The notes below the pieces were generated by a model. It did not search any database and had not been told where the DNA came from. It worked only from the letters and a program-made list of their open reading frames with translations. Positions 58,025-64,000 of a stretch of 64,000 bases of DNA are shown one piece after another. The stretch covers positions 1-64,000 of the forward strand of contig NZ_DAMACX010000018.1 of NCBI RefSeq assembly GCF_031998825.1, read 5' to 3'. This DNA comes from Pseudescherichia sp031998825. GTDB taxonomy: Bacteria > Pseudomonadota > Gammaproteobacteria > Enterobacterales > Enterobacteriaceae. The position numbers were made by a program, and so were the translations under genes. Position 1 is the stretch's first letter, and the number at the start of each line of letters is the position of its first letter.

Positions 58025-59608
58025 ATGCAAAGTAATGTCTCCACGCACGGCATGGCCGTTGCCCCCCACCATCTGGCAAGCCAGAGCGCGCTTGCCATAT
58101 TACGCGAAGGCGGCAGCGCCATTGAGGCGATGGTGGCCGCTGCCGCCTCCATTGCCGTGGTCTACCCCCATATGAACGGCCTCGGCGGCGATGGTTTCTG
58201 GCTTATCGTCCCGCCGGAGGGAGATCCTATTGCCATCGACGCCAGCGGCGCAGCGGGTTCGCTCGCCACCCCCGCGGCCTATCGCGATCTCACGCAGATC
58301 CCGCACCGTGGCCCTCGCGCGGCGCTGACCGTTGCCGGTACCGTCAGCGGCTGGGAGGAGGCGCTGAAGCTGTCCCAGTCGCTGACCGGCAAGGCGCTGC
58401 CGCTCGCGCGCCTGCTGGCGGACGCTATCGGCTATGCCGCAGACGGGATCCCGGTTACGCAATCTCAGGCCAACGCCACCGCCAGTAAGTTAGCGGAGCT
58501 GCGCCACCTGCCCGGCTTTGCGGAGACCTATCTGGTCAACGGTGAGCCGCCGGTTGCCGGCAGCCGCTTCCACCAGCCCGCCCTCGCGTCTACCCTGCAA
58601 CGGCTGGTTGAGGAGGGACTGGAGAGCTTTTATCGCGGTCCGCTAGCGGAGCGAATGGCTGAGGGCATGGCAAAGTACGGACTCCCTGTTACCCTTGCCG
58701 ATCTGCACCAGCATCGCGCCCGCCGTCCGCAGCCGCTCAGGCTTCAGCACCAGCACGGCGAGCTGTGGAACCTGGCTCCGCCCACCCAGGGGCTGGTGTC
58801 GCTGGCCATCCTCGGCATCACCGACCGGCTGAATATGGCCGAGGCCGATGAGGCCCAAACCGTGCACCGCATCGCCGAGGCCACCAAGCTGGCCTTTCGC
58901 CTGCGGGATGCGCACATCACCGATCCCCGCCATCTCGATACCGACATCCAGAGCCTGCTCGATCCTGCGGCGCTACAGCCGCTGGCCGATCGGGTGGACG
59001 ACAGCCGTGCCGCCCCCTGGGGGGCAGGTAAAGGCCCAGGCGACACCGTGTGGATGGGGACGATGGATAAGAGCGGGCTGGCGGTCTCCTTTATTCAAAG
59101 CCTTTACCATGAGTTCGGCAGCGGCGTAGTGCTTCCCGATACCGGGATAGTCTGGCAAAACCGTGGCGCTTCGTTCAGCCTCGATCCGGCACACCTGCTG
59201 GCGTTGGCGCCGGGCAAGCAGCCGTTTCATACTCTCAACCCCGCCGCTGCACGCCTTAGCGATGGCCGGGTGATGGTTTACGGTTCGATGGGCGGCGACG
59301 GCCAGCCGCAGACCCAGGCGGCGATCTTCACCCGCTACATTCTACAGGGCGTGCCGCTGCAGGAGAGCATCTCCCGGCCACGTTGGCTGCTGGGGCGCAC
59401 CTGGGGGCAGACCTCGGATTCGCTGAAGCTTGAAGGACGCTTTTTACCCGAGAGCATTGCTCGCCTGCGCGCGCTGGGCCATGAGGTAGAAGTGCTGCCT
59501 GATTACAGCGAGGCGATGGGCCATGCCGGGGCAATCGTTCGCCATCCCAACGGCCTGTTTGAGGGCGCAGCCGATCCGCGCAGCAACGGCTCGGCCGCCG
59601 GTTTTTAA
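58025..59608 (+). CDS. hpxW: HpxW oxamate amidohydrolase (gamma-glutamyltransferase family)
   Basis: This 527-residue Ntn-hydrolase is related to gamma-glutamyltranspeptidase. Self-cleavage is expected before Thr341 (PGDTVWMGTMDKSG), which becomes the nucleophile of the small subunit. No signal peptide is seen, in line with a cytosolic oxamate hydrolase rather than a glutathione enzyme. K. pneumoniae HpxW has been shown to hydrolyse oxamate to oxalate and ammonia. It is first of hpxWXYZ. GAGG precedes the ATG. Confidence 0.9.
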   Translation: MQSNVSTHGMAVAPHHLASQSALAILREGGSAIEAMVAAAASIAVVYPHMNGLGGDGFWLIVPPEGDPIAIDASGAAGSLATPAAYRDLTQIPHRGPRAALTVAGTVSGWEEALKLSQSLTGKALPLARLLADAIGYAADGIPVTQSQANATASKLAELRHLPGFAETYLVNGEPPVAGSRFHQPALASTLQRLVEEGLESFYRGPLAERMAEGMAKYGLPVTLADLHQHRARRPQPLRLQHQHGELWNLAPPTQGLVSLAILGITDRLNMAEADEAQTVHRIAEATKLAFRLRDAHITDPRHLDTDIQSLLDPAALQPLADRVDDSRAAPWGAGKGPGDTVWMGTMDKSGLAVSFIQSLYHEFGSGVVLPDTGIVWQNRGASFSLDPAHLLALAPGKQPFHTLNPAAARLSDGRVMVYGSMGGDGQPQTQAAIFTRYILQGVPLQESISRPRWLLGRTWGQTSDSLKLEGRFLPESIARLRALGHEVEVLPDYSEAMGHAGAIVRHPNGLFEGAADPRSNGSAAGF

Positions 59609-59615
59609 GGAGAAA

Positions 59616-59807
59616 ATGATGAGTAACGCACAGTCCGACTGGGCCACTTACCTGGCGCAGATGACCCAGCTCCTCGACCTGGAGCTGGACGACGCCCGCC
59701 GTGCCGAGCTGGAGATGCAGTTCAGCCGCATCGCCGCCATGGCCGAGCCGCTGATGGCCTTTCCCCTCGACGATCGACTGGAGATTGCAGGAGTCTACAA
59801 AGCATGA
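59616..59807 (+). CDS. hpxX: HpxX oxalurate-catabolism small protein (DUF4089)
   Basis: This 63-residue helical protein starts at the ATG at 59616 (AAGGAG upstream; a second ATG follows at once). It is of the DUF4089 type, resembling AtzG, which binds its AtzE-like amidase as a small subunit. It ends by ATGA overlap with hpxY, so stoichiometric production is likely. Confidence 0.88.
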   Translation: MMSNAQSDWATYLAQMTQLLDLELDDARRAELEMQFSRIAAMAEPLMAFPLDDRLEIAGVYKA

Positions 59808-61198
59808 CGCTTAACGAGATGAGTATTAACGATATCCAGCAGGGGCTGGCCAGCGGGGCCATAAGCGCCGGGGAGATTGCCCGCCAGACGCTGGATGATA
59901 TTGCCCGGGTGAATCCGCAGATCAACGCCTGGACGGCGGTGACCGAAACGCGGATGCTGGCGGAAGCGGAGCATATCGATACCCTGCGTCGGGACGGGCA
60001 GCCCCTGCCCCCGCTGGCGGGCGTTCCCTACGCGGTGAAAAACCTCTTTGACGTAGCCGGGCACGCTACTCTCGCCGGGGCGCAGCTGTTCAGCGATCGC
60101 CCCGCTGCCGCACGCGACGGCTTTGCGGTGCGCCAGCTTAAGCGCGCCGGGGGGCTGCTCTCCGGGATGCTGAACATGGACGCCTACGCCTACGGCTTCA
60201 CCACCGAGAACAGCCACTACGGCGCGACGCGCAATCCGCACGACCTGACGCGCATTGCGGGCGGCTCCTCCGGCGGATCGGCGGCATCGGTAGCCGCCGG
60301 ACTGGTGCACTTCTCTCTCGGCAGCGATACCAACGGCTCGATCCGCGTCCCCGCCTCCCTGTGCGGCATCTTTGGGTTGAAGCCCACCTTTGGCCGTCTT
60401 TCCCGCGCGGGCACGCATCCCTTCGTTGCCAGCCTTGACCATATCGGCCCCTTTGCCCGTCGGGTTGATGATTTGGCGGCGGTGTACGATGCGCTACAGG
60501 GGCGGGACCCCGACGACGGTTTCCAGCGCAACTACGCCAGCGAGCGGACAACGCTGCTGCTGGATCGCGGGCTGGCGGGGCTGCGCTGCGCGGTGCTCGG
60601 CGGCTACTTCACGACATGGTGCGATGACGACGCCCGGGAGGCGCTAGGCCGTGCCGCACGCGCCCTTGACGCCCACGAGGAGCTGATTTTCCCGGAGGCA
60701 GAGCTGTCGCGCTCGGCGGCGTTTATTATCAGCGCCTCCGAGGGGGGAAATCACTATCTCCCCGCCCTGCGCCGCGAGCCGGCGCGCTTTGAGCCGCACT
60801 CCCGGGAGCGTCTGCTGGCCGGGGCGATGATCCCCTCCGCCTGGTACGTGCAGGCCCAGCGCTTTCGCCGCCACGCCCAGCAGGCCTTCAGGGCGCTGTT
60901 CAATCATGCCGATGTGCTGATCGCCCCGGCAACCCCACGCAGCGCGACGCCGATTGGCGATCAGACGATGATGATTAACGGCCAGCCGCTGCCTATCCGC
61001 GCCAGCATGGGGATGCTGACCCAGCCGATCTCGTTTTTAGGTTTGCCGGTGACCACGGTGCCGCTGCGCGGCCGCAGCGGGCTGCCGACAGGTTTACAGC
61101 TCATTGCCGCCCCGTTTAATGAACAGGCCTGCCTGCGCGCCGCGCGAGTGCTGGAACAACAGGGCATCGCCGATGCTTATCCTAAGGAGCTAGCATGA
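59804..61198 (+). CDS. hpxY: HpxY AtzE-type amidase
   Basis: This is a 464-residue amidase-signature hydrolase. The triad is visible as Lys79 (VPYAVKNLF), the cis-Ser in GGSSGGS (153-159) and nucleophile Ser179 (GSDTNGSIRVP). It probably hydrolyses oxalurate or a related carbamoyl/amide intermediate together with HpxX. It overlaps hpxX and hpxZ by 4 bases each. Confidence 0.9.
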   Translation: MTLNEMSINDIQQGLASGAISAGEIARQTLDDIARVNPQINAWTAVTETRMLAEAEHIDTLRRDGQPLPPLAGVPYAVKNLFDVAGHATLAGAQLFSDRPAAARDGFAVRQLKRAGGLLSGMLNMDAYAYGFTTENSHYGATRNPHDLTRIAGGSSGGSAASVAAGLVHFSLGSDTNGSIRVPASLCGIFGLKPTFGRLSRAGTHPFVASLDHIGPFARRVDDLAAVYDALQGRDPDDGFQRNYASERTTLLLDRGLAGLRCAVLGGYFTTWCDDDAREALGRAARALDAHEELIFPEAELSRSAAFIISASEGGNHYLPALRREPARFEPHSRERLLAGAMIPSAWYVQAQRFRRHAQQAFRALFNHADVLIAPATPRSATPIGDQTMMINGQPLPIRASMGMLTQPISFLGLPVTTVPLRGRSGLPTGLQLIAAPFNEQACLRAARVLEQQGIADAYPKELA

Positions 61199-61581
61199 TA
61201 CATCTGGATGATATAAACCGTCCTCTGGTGCTCGCCGAGGTTACCGCCGCCTTCTACCGGTACGAAGAGGCGCTGGTAAGCAATGACGTTGAGGTGCTGG
61301 ACGAACTGTTCTGGCACGACGCCCGCACCGTGCGGCTGGGCGCCGGGGAGAACCTCTACGGCATTGAGGCCATCCGCGACTTCCGCGCCACCCGTCCCGC
61401 TACAGGATTACAGCGCGAGCTGCGTAACACGGTCATTACCACCTTTGGTGAGGACTACGCGGTATGTAGTACCGAGTTCACCCGCGCAGGCGGCGATCGT
61501 ATTGGCCGCCAGCAGCAGACCTGGGTGCGCTTCCCCTACGGCTGGCGCATCGTTGCCGCGCAGGTGAGCGTGATGAGCTAA
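61195..61581 (+). CDS. hpxZ: HpxZ oxalurate-catabolism protein (NTF2-like)
   Basis: This is a 128-residue protein of the AtzH/DUF3225 NTF2-like fold: YEEALVSNDVEVLDELFWHD and GEDYAVCSTEFTRAG. It is last in hpxWXYZ and probably assists the HpxXY enzyme; its exact role is unproven. Confidence 0.88.
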   Translation: MIHLDDINRPLVLAEVTAAFYRYEEALVSNDVEVLDELFWHDARTVRLGAGENLYGIEAIRDFRATRPATGLQRELRNTVITTFGEDYAVCSTEFTRAGGDRIGRQQQTWVRFPYGWRIVAAQVSVMS

Positions 61582-61587
61582 CCGTAA

Positions 61588-61618
61588 CGCCGGGCGGCAC
61601 TACGTTTGCCCGGCCTAC
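61588..61618. repeat. REP-like hairpin between convergent hpxZ and hpxB
   Basis: CGCCGGGCGGCACTACG followed by TTTGCCCGGCCTAC is the REP type seen in enterobacteria: GCCGGGC pairs with GCCCGGC. It fills the 39-base gap between the two stops. Confidence 0.7.
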
Positions 61619-61620
61619 TA

Positions 61621-62553
61621 CTATTTCTGAAACGGGTGTTTCTCCCGCCAATGATCGGCAATCTGCTGGCGGGTGCAGACCCAGACGCGGTCGTGCTGCT
61701 GGATATAATCGAGGAAGCGCTGCAGGGCACGGAAGCGTCCCGGACGGCCCAGCAGACGGCAGTGCATGCCGATGGACATCATCTTCGGCGCACTCTCTCC
61801 CTCCTCGTACAGCACGTCAAAACTGTCCTTTAGATAGGTATAAAACTGCTCGGCGGTGTTAAACCCCTGAGCGGTGGCAAAGCGCATATCGTTGGCATCG
61901 AGGGTATAGGGAACAATCAGGTGCGGCCGGTGTGAGCCGTCGCTGCACGGCACTTCGGTCCAGAAAGGCAGGTCGTCGCCGTAGTAGTCGCTGTCGTAGT
62001 CAAAGCCGCCATGCTCGGCCACCAGCTGGCGAGTGTTGGGGCTGTCACGTCCGGTATACCAGCCGGTAGGTGCTTTACCGAACAGATCGGTCAACACCTG
62101 CACCGCGTTGTGCAGATGCTGGCGCTCCTGGTTAATATCCATACTCTGATAGTGGATCCAGCGCCAACCGTGGCTTACGACGTCATAGTCCGCCGCCTTG
62201 ATCGCCGCGACAATGTCCGGCTGACGGGCCAGCGCCATCGCCACGCCAAAGACGGTGAGCGGCAGGCCCCGCCTGCGGAACTCGTTATGGATGCGCCAGA
62301 ACCCGGCGCGACTGCCGTACTCATAGAGCGAGTCCATCGACATATGCCGATCCGGATAGCTGGCGGCCCCGATAATATCAGAGAGAAACTGCTCGGATCC
62401 GGCATCGCCGTGCAGAACGTGATTCTCTGCCCCCTCCTCGTAGTTCAGCACGAACTGGACGGCAATCCGCGCCCGCTGCGGCCACTGCGCATGGGGTGGA
62501 TTGCCAGCGTAGCCACGCAGGTCGCGGGGGTAGTCATCGTCTAAAAAGGTCAT
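61621..62553 (-). CDS. hpxB: HpxB allantoinase, PuuE (polysaccharide-deacetylase) type
   Basis: This 310-residue cofactor-independent allantoinase opens allantoin to allantoate. It has the PuuE N-terminus (DDDYPRDLRGYAGNPPHAQW) and a deacetylase-like barrel (YEEGAENHVLHGD; DVVSHGWRWIHY). It starts 14 bases after hpxA stops and is third in hpxSAB. Confidence 0.9.
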   Translation of the reverse strand: MTFLDDDYPRDLRGYAGNPPHAQWPQRARIAVQFVLNYEEGAENHVLHGDAGSEQFLSDIIGAASYPDRHMSMDSLYEYGSRAGFWRIHNEFRRRGLPLTVFGVAMALARQPDIVAAIKAADYDVVSHGWRWIHYQSMDINQERQHLHNAVQVLTDLFGKAPTGWYTGRDSPNTRQLVAEHGGFDYDSDYYGDDLPFWTEVPCSDGSHRPHLIVPYTLDANDMRFATAQGFNTAEQFYTYLKDSFDVLYEEGESAPKMMSIGMHCRLLGRPGRFRALQRFLDYIQQHDRVWVCTRQQIADHWREKHPFQK

Positions 62554-62567
62554 TGCGGATCCCTCAG

Positions 62568-63311
62568 TTAAAATGGGTTCAGTGCCTGAAATTTGCCGCT
62601 CAGGGCCTTGGCTTCCGGGAAGGCGAGATCGCCCTGCTTGCTGGTGGAGAGGCCCAGCGCCACCAGCGACTCCACCATCTTCACCGCCGCGCTGACGCCG
62701 TCGATCACCGGTACGCGCAGCTCGCGGGTCAGCTCCTGGGCCAGCGTCGCCATCCCGCCACAGCCCAGCACAATCGCGCCGCAGCCATCCTCTTTCAGCG
62801 CCCGGATGCAGCCCTCGCGTACCCGCTCCTGCGCCCGCCCGCTGCCGTCTTCCAGCGCCAGCACCGGCAGATCGATGGCGTGCAGTGCGGCGCAGTGGTC
62901 GTAGAAACCATACTGGTGCAGCAGATGCCGGGCGATGATCAATGTGCGCGGCAGCGTGGTGACAATAGAGAAGCGGGTGGCGACCAGGGTCGCCATATGC
63001 ATCGCCGCCTCGGCAATGCCAATCACCGGCCCCTGAGCCAGCTCGCGGGCCGCCAGCAGACCCGGATCGCCAAAGCAGGCGATCACATGTCCATCTACCC
63101 CCTGCTGGCGACCGGCTTTGATCTGCTCCAGCACGCCAACGGTGGCGATGGCCTCATCAAAATGGCCTTCGATGGAGGGCACCCCCTCGCTGGGACAGAC
63201 CGCCACGATCTCCGTCCCCGGCGCGGCTACTGCCCTGGCGGCAGCGCCAATGGTCTCGGTCATTGCCTGGCTGGTGTTGGGGTTAATAACCTGAATACGC
63301 ATAGCCGACAT
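62568..63311 (-). CDS. hpxA: HpxA allantoin racemase
   Basis: This 247-residue Asp/Glu/hydantoin-racemase-family enzyme has its two catalytic cysteines at Cys79 (VIACFGDPG) and Cys184 (VLGCGGMA). It interconverts R- and S-allantoin before HpxB. The TAATG overlap with hpxS couples the two genes. An ATG three codons later is an alternative start. Confidence 0.9.
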   Translation of the reverse strand: MSAMRIQVINPNTSQAMTETIGAAARAVAAPGTEIVAVCPSEGVPSIEGHFDEAIATVGVLEQIKAGRQQGVDGHVIACFGDPGLLAARELAQGPVIGIAEAAMHMATLVATRFSIVTTLPRTLIIARHLLHQYGFYDHCAALHAIDLPVLALEDGSGRAQERVREGCIRALKEDGCGAIVLGCGGMATLAQELTRELRVPVIDGVSAAVKMVESLVALGLSTSKQGDLAFPEAKALSGKFQALNPF

Positions 63312-64000
63312 TACTGCTCCTTAAACTGGGCAAATAGCCGGGCAAAATCCGGCAGGGTGACGCCAGCACGCTCAAAGCGCAGGCTGGCGACAATATGTTC
63401 AAAGTGGTGCGTCAGAGCGGCACTTAACGGCGCAAGCGCCCTCTTCCGCAGCAGCTCCACTAGCCGCTCATGATCGTCACAGCGGCAGCCCTGGCGCCAC
63501 GGCGCGCCCCAGGCGGCAATCACTAAGGAAGAGCGCTGGCTGAGGCGGGTCACCGTTTCGGTCAGCACCTGATTACCGGAGATCGCCTGCAGCTGAATAT
63601 GAAACTCGGCGGAGTAACGGATCGCCGCCGGGCCGTCCCAGGTCTCATGCGCCTGCTGCTCCAGCTGAATAATGGCCTCCAGCGCCGCGAGATGCGGCGG
63701 CTGGCAGCGGGCCAGCACGTCGGGTAGATTGGCGACCTCCAGCAGGGCGCGGGTACGAAAAATATCCTGCGCCTCCTCTACCGTTGGGCTGGCAACCTGT
63801 GCACCACGTTTGGGCGTCAGGGTGACCATTTGCACAGCGGCGAGTCGTTGCAGCACTTTGCGGATGCCGGTTCGGCTCACGCCAAACACCTCTGCCAGCG
63901 CCTCCTCTGGCAGTTTGCTTCCTGGCGGCAGCTGATGTTCGACGATGGCGGTCATCAGCGCCTGATAGATCAATTCGTCCCGCTCCTGCTGGGCTGACGC
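63311..64000 (-). CDS. hpxS: HpxS GntR/FadR-type regulator, 5' end beyond the window
   Basis: At least 229 residues are visible. The frame stays open to the right edge (ASAQQERDELIYQAL before the HTH), so the start is outside. It has a winged HTH (LPPGSKLPEEALAEVFGVSR; TGIRKVLQRLAAVQM) and an FCD-type effector domain with ligand histidines (AEFHIQLQAISGN and HHFEHIVASL). It probably controls hpxSAB and neighbouring hpx genes. Confidence 0.87.
   Translation of the reverse strand, partial: ASAQQERDELIYQALMTAIVEHQLPPGSKLPEEALAEVFGVSRTGIRKVLQRLAAVQMVTLTPKRGAQVASPTVEEAQDIFRTRALLEVANLPDVLARCQPPHLAALEAIIQLEQQAHETWDGPAAIRYSAEFHIQLQAISGNQVLTETVTRLSQRSSLVIAAWGAPWRQGCRCDDHERLVELLRKRALAPLSAALTHHFEHIVASLRFERAGVTLPDFARLFAQFKEQ

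Noticed and set aside
1..64000. CRISPR arrays, tRNA and rRNA genes, intact insertion sequences
   Set aside because: No regularly spaced repeats, cloverleaf-type sequences or transposase frames were noticed on reading both strands; a tRNA/rRNA scan was not possible here.

Overview
The window is a contiguous piece of an Enterobacteriaceae chromosome, with one 10-base N gap at 47639-47648. The backbone genes phoH, efeUOB, putP/putA, ymdF, wrbA and yccJ give an E. coli/Salmonella-type order and near-E. coli proteins. The hpx purine/allantoin cluster, the generally high GC and the many nutrient-uptake operons point to the Klebsiella/Enterobacter/Kosakonia side of the family. No tRNA, rRNA, CRISPR array or intact insertion sequence was seen.

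Layout: (1) 1-10.5 kb, core backbone: the 5' end of phoH, the Fur-controlled ferrous/heme iron system efeUOB with an intact efeU, and the divergent proline genes putP/putA with PutA operator hexamers. (2) 10.5-18.6 kb, accessory: an LprI-like protein, an EamA transporter, ymdF, then a lysine-decarboxylase island. The island has a CadA-type decarboxylase behind a PotE-type (not CadB-type) antiporter, an Nlp/Ner-like and a CI-like regulator, a second-type lysyl-tRNA synthetase and a small unknown ORF. (3) 18.7-22.6 kb: wrbA-yccJ, an unknown protein, a LexA-box-controlled DinI/MsgA-like gene, and a LysR/old-yellow-enzyme pair. (4) 22.7-29.7 kb: an uncharacterised sugar system, with an RbsB-like binding protein, DUF2291 lipoprotein, sugar ABC ATPase and permease, a SorC regulator and a fucose-isomerase-like enzyme. 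The two promoter regions of this system are near copies of each other. (5) 29.7-33.8 kb: a tightly overlapped operon of a COG0523 GTPase and a FecBCD-type ABC importer behind a near-consensus Zur box. (6) 33.8-46.3 kb: an OhrR-like regulator, two Ymg-like small proteins, then a seven-gene operon and an SsuABC-like importer. The operon holds a TauD-type dioxygenase, a four-gene ABC importer, an alkaline-phosphatase-superfamily protein and a decayed SDR; a malate/sulfolactate-type dehydrogenase lies beside it. This looks like an organosulfur or organophosphorus salvage locus. (7) 46.3-51.4 kb: a TonB receptor plus FecBCD importer preceded by what looks like a class II FNR promoter. (8) 51.5-64 kb: the purine/allantoin catabolic genes hpxKJIHGF, hpxU, hpxWXYZ and hpxBAS.

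Working together: the hpx genes take allantoin (HpxA racemase, HpxB allantoinase) through allantoate (HpxK) and ureidoglycine (HpxJ) to oxamate-type products handled by HpxW and HpxXYZ. An amino-acid-type ABC importer (HpxFGHI) lies in the same operon. Both divergent hpx promoters facing hpxU have sigma-54 (-24/-12) elements, and hpxF also has an NtrC-like site about 109 bp upstream of its predicted start, which fits nitrogen-scavenging control.

The strongest candidates for undescribed biology are the lysine-decarboxylase island with its mismatched transporter and shared regulatory motifs, the sugar/SorC regulon with duplicated operators, the Zur-boxed GTPase/ABC operon, the possibly anaerobically induced TonB/ABC cluster, and the dioxygenase/ABC/phosphatase-like cluster. 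Database identity, alignments and structures could not be run. Family calls rest on motifs and on recall of homologues.
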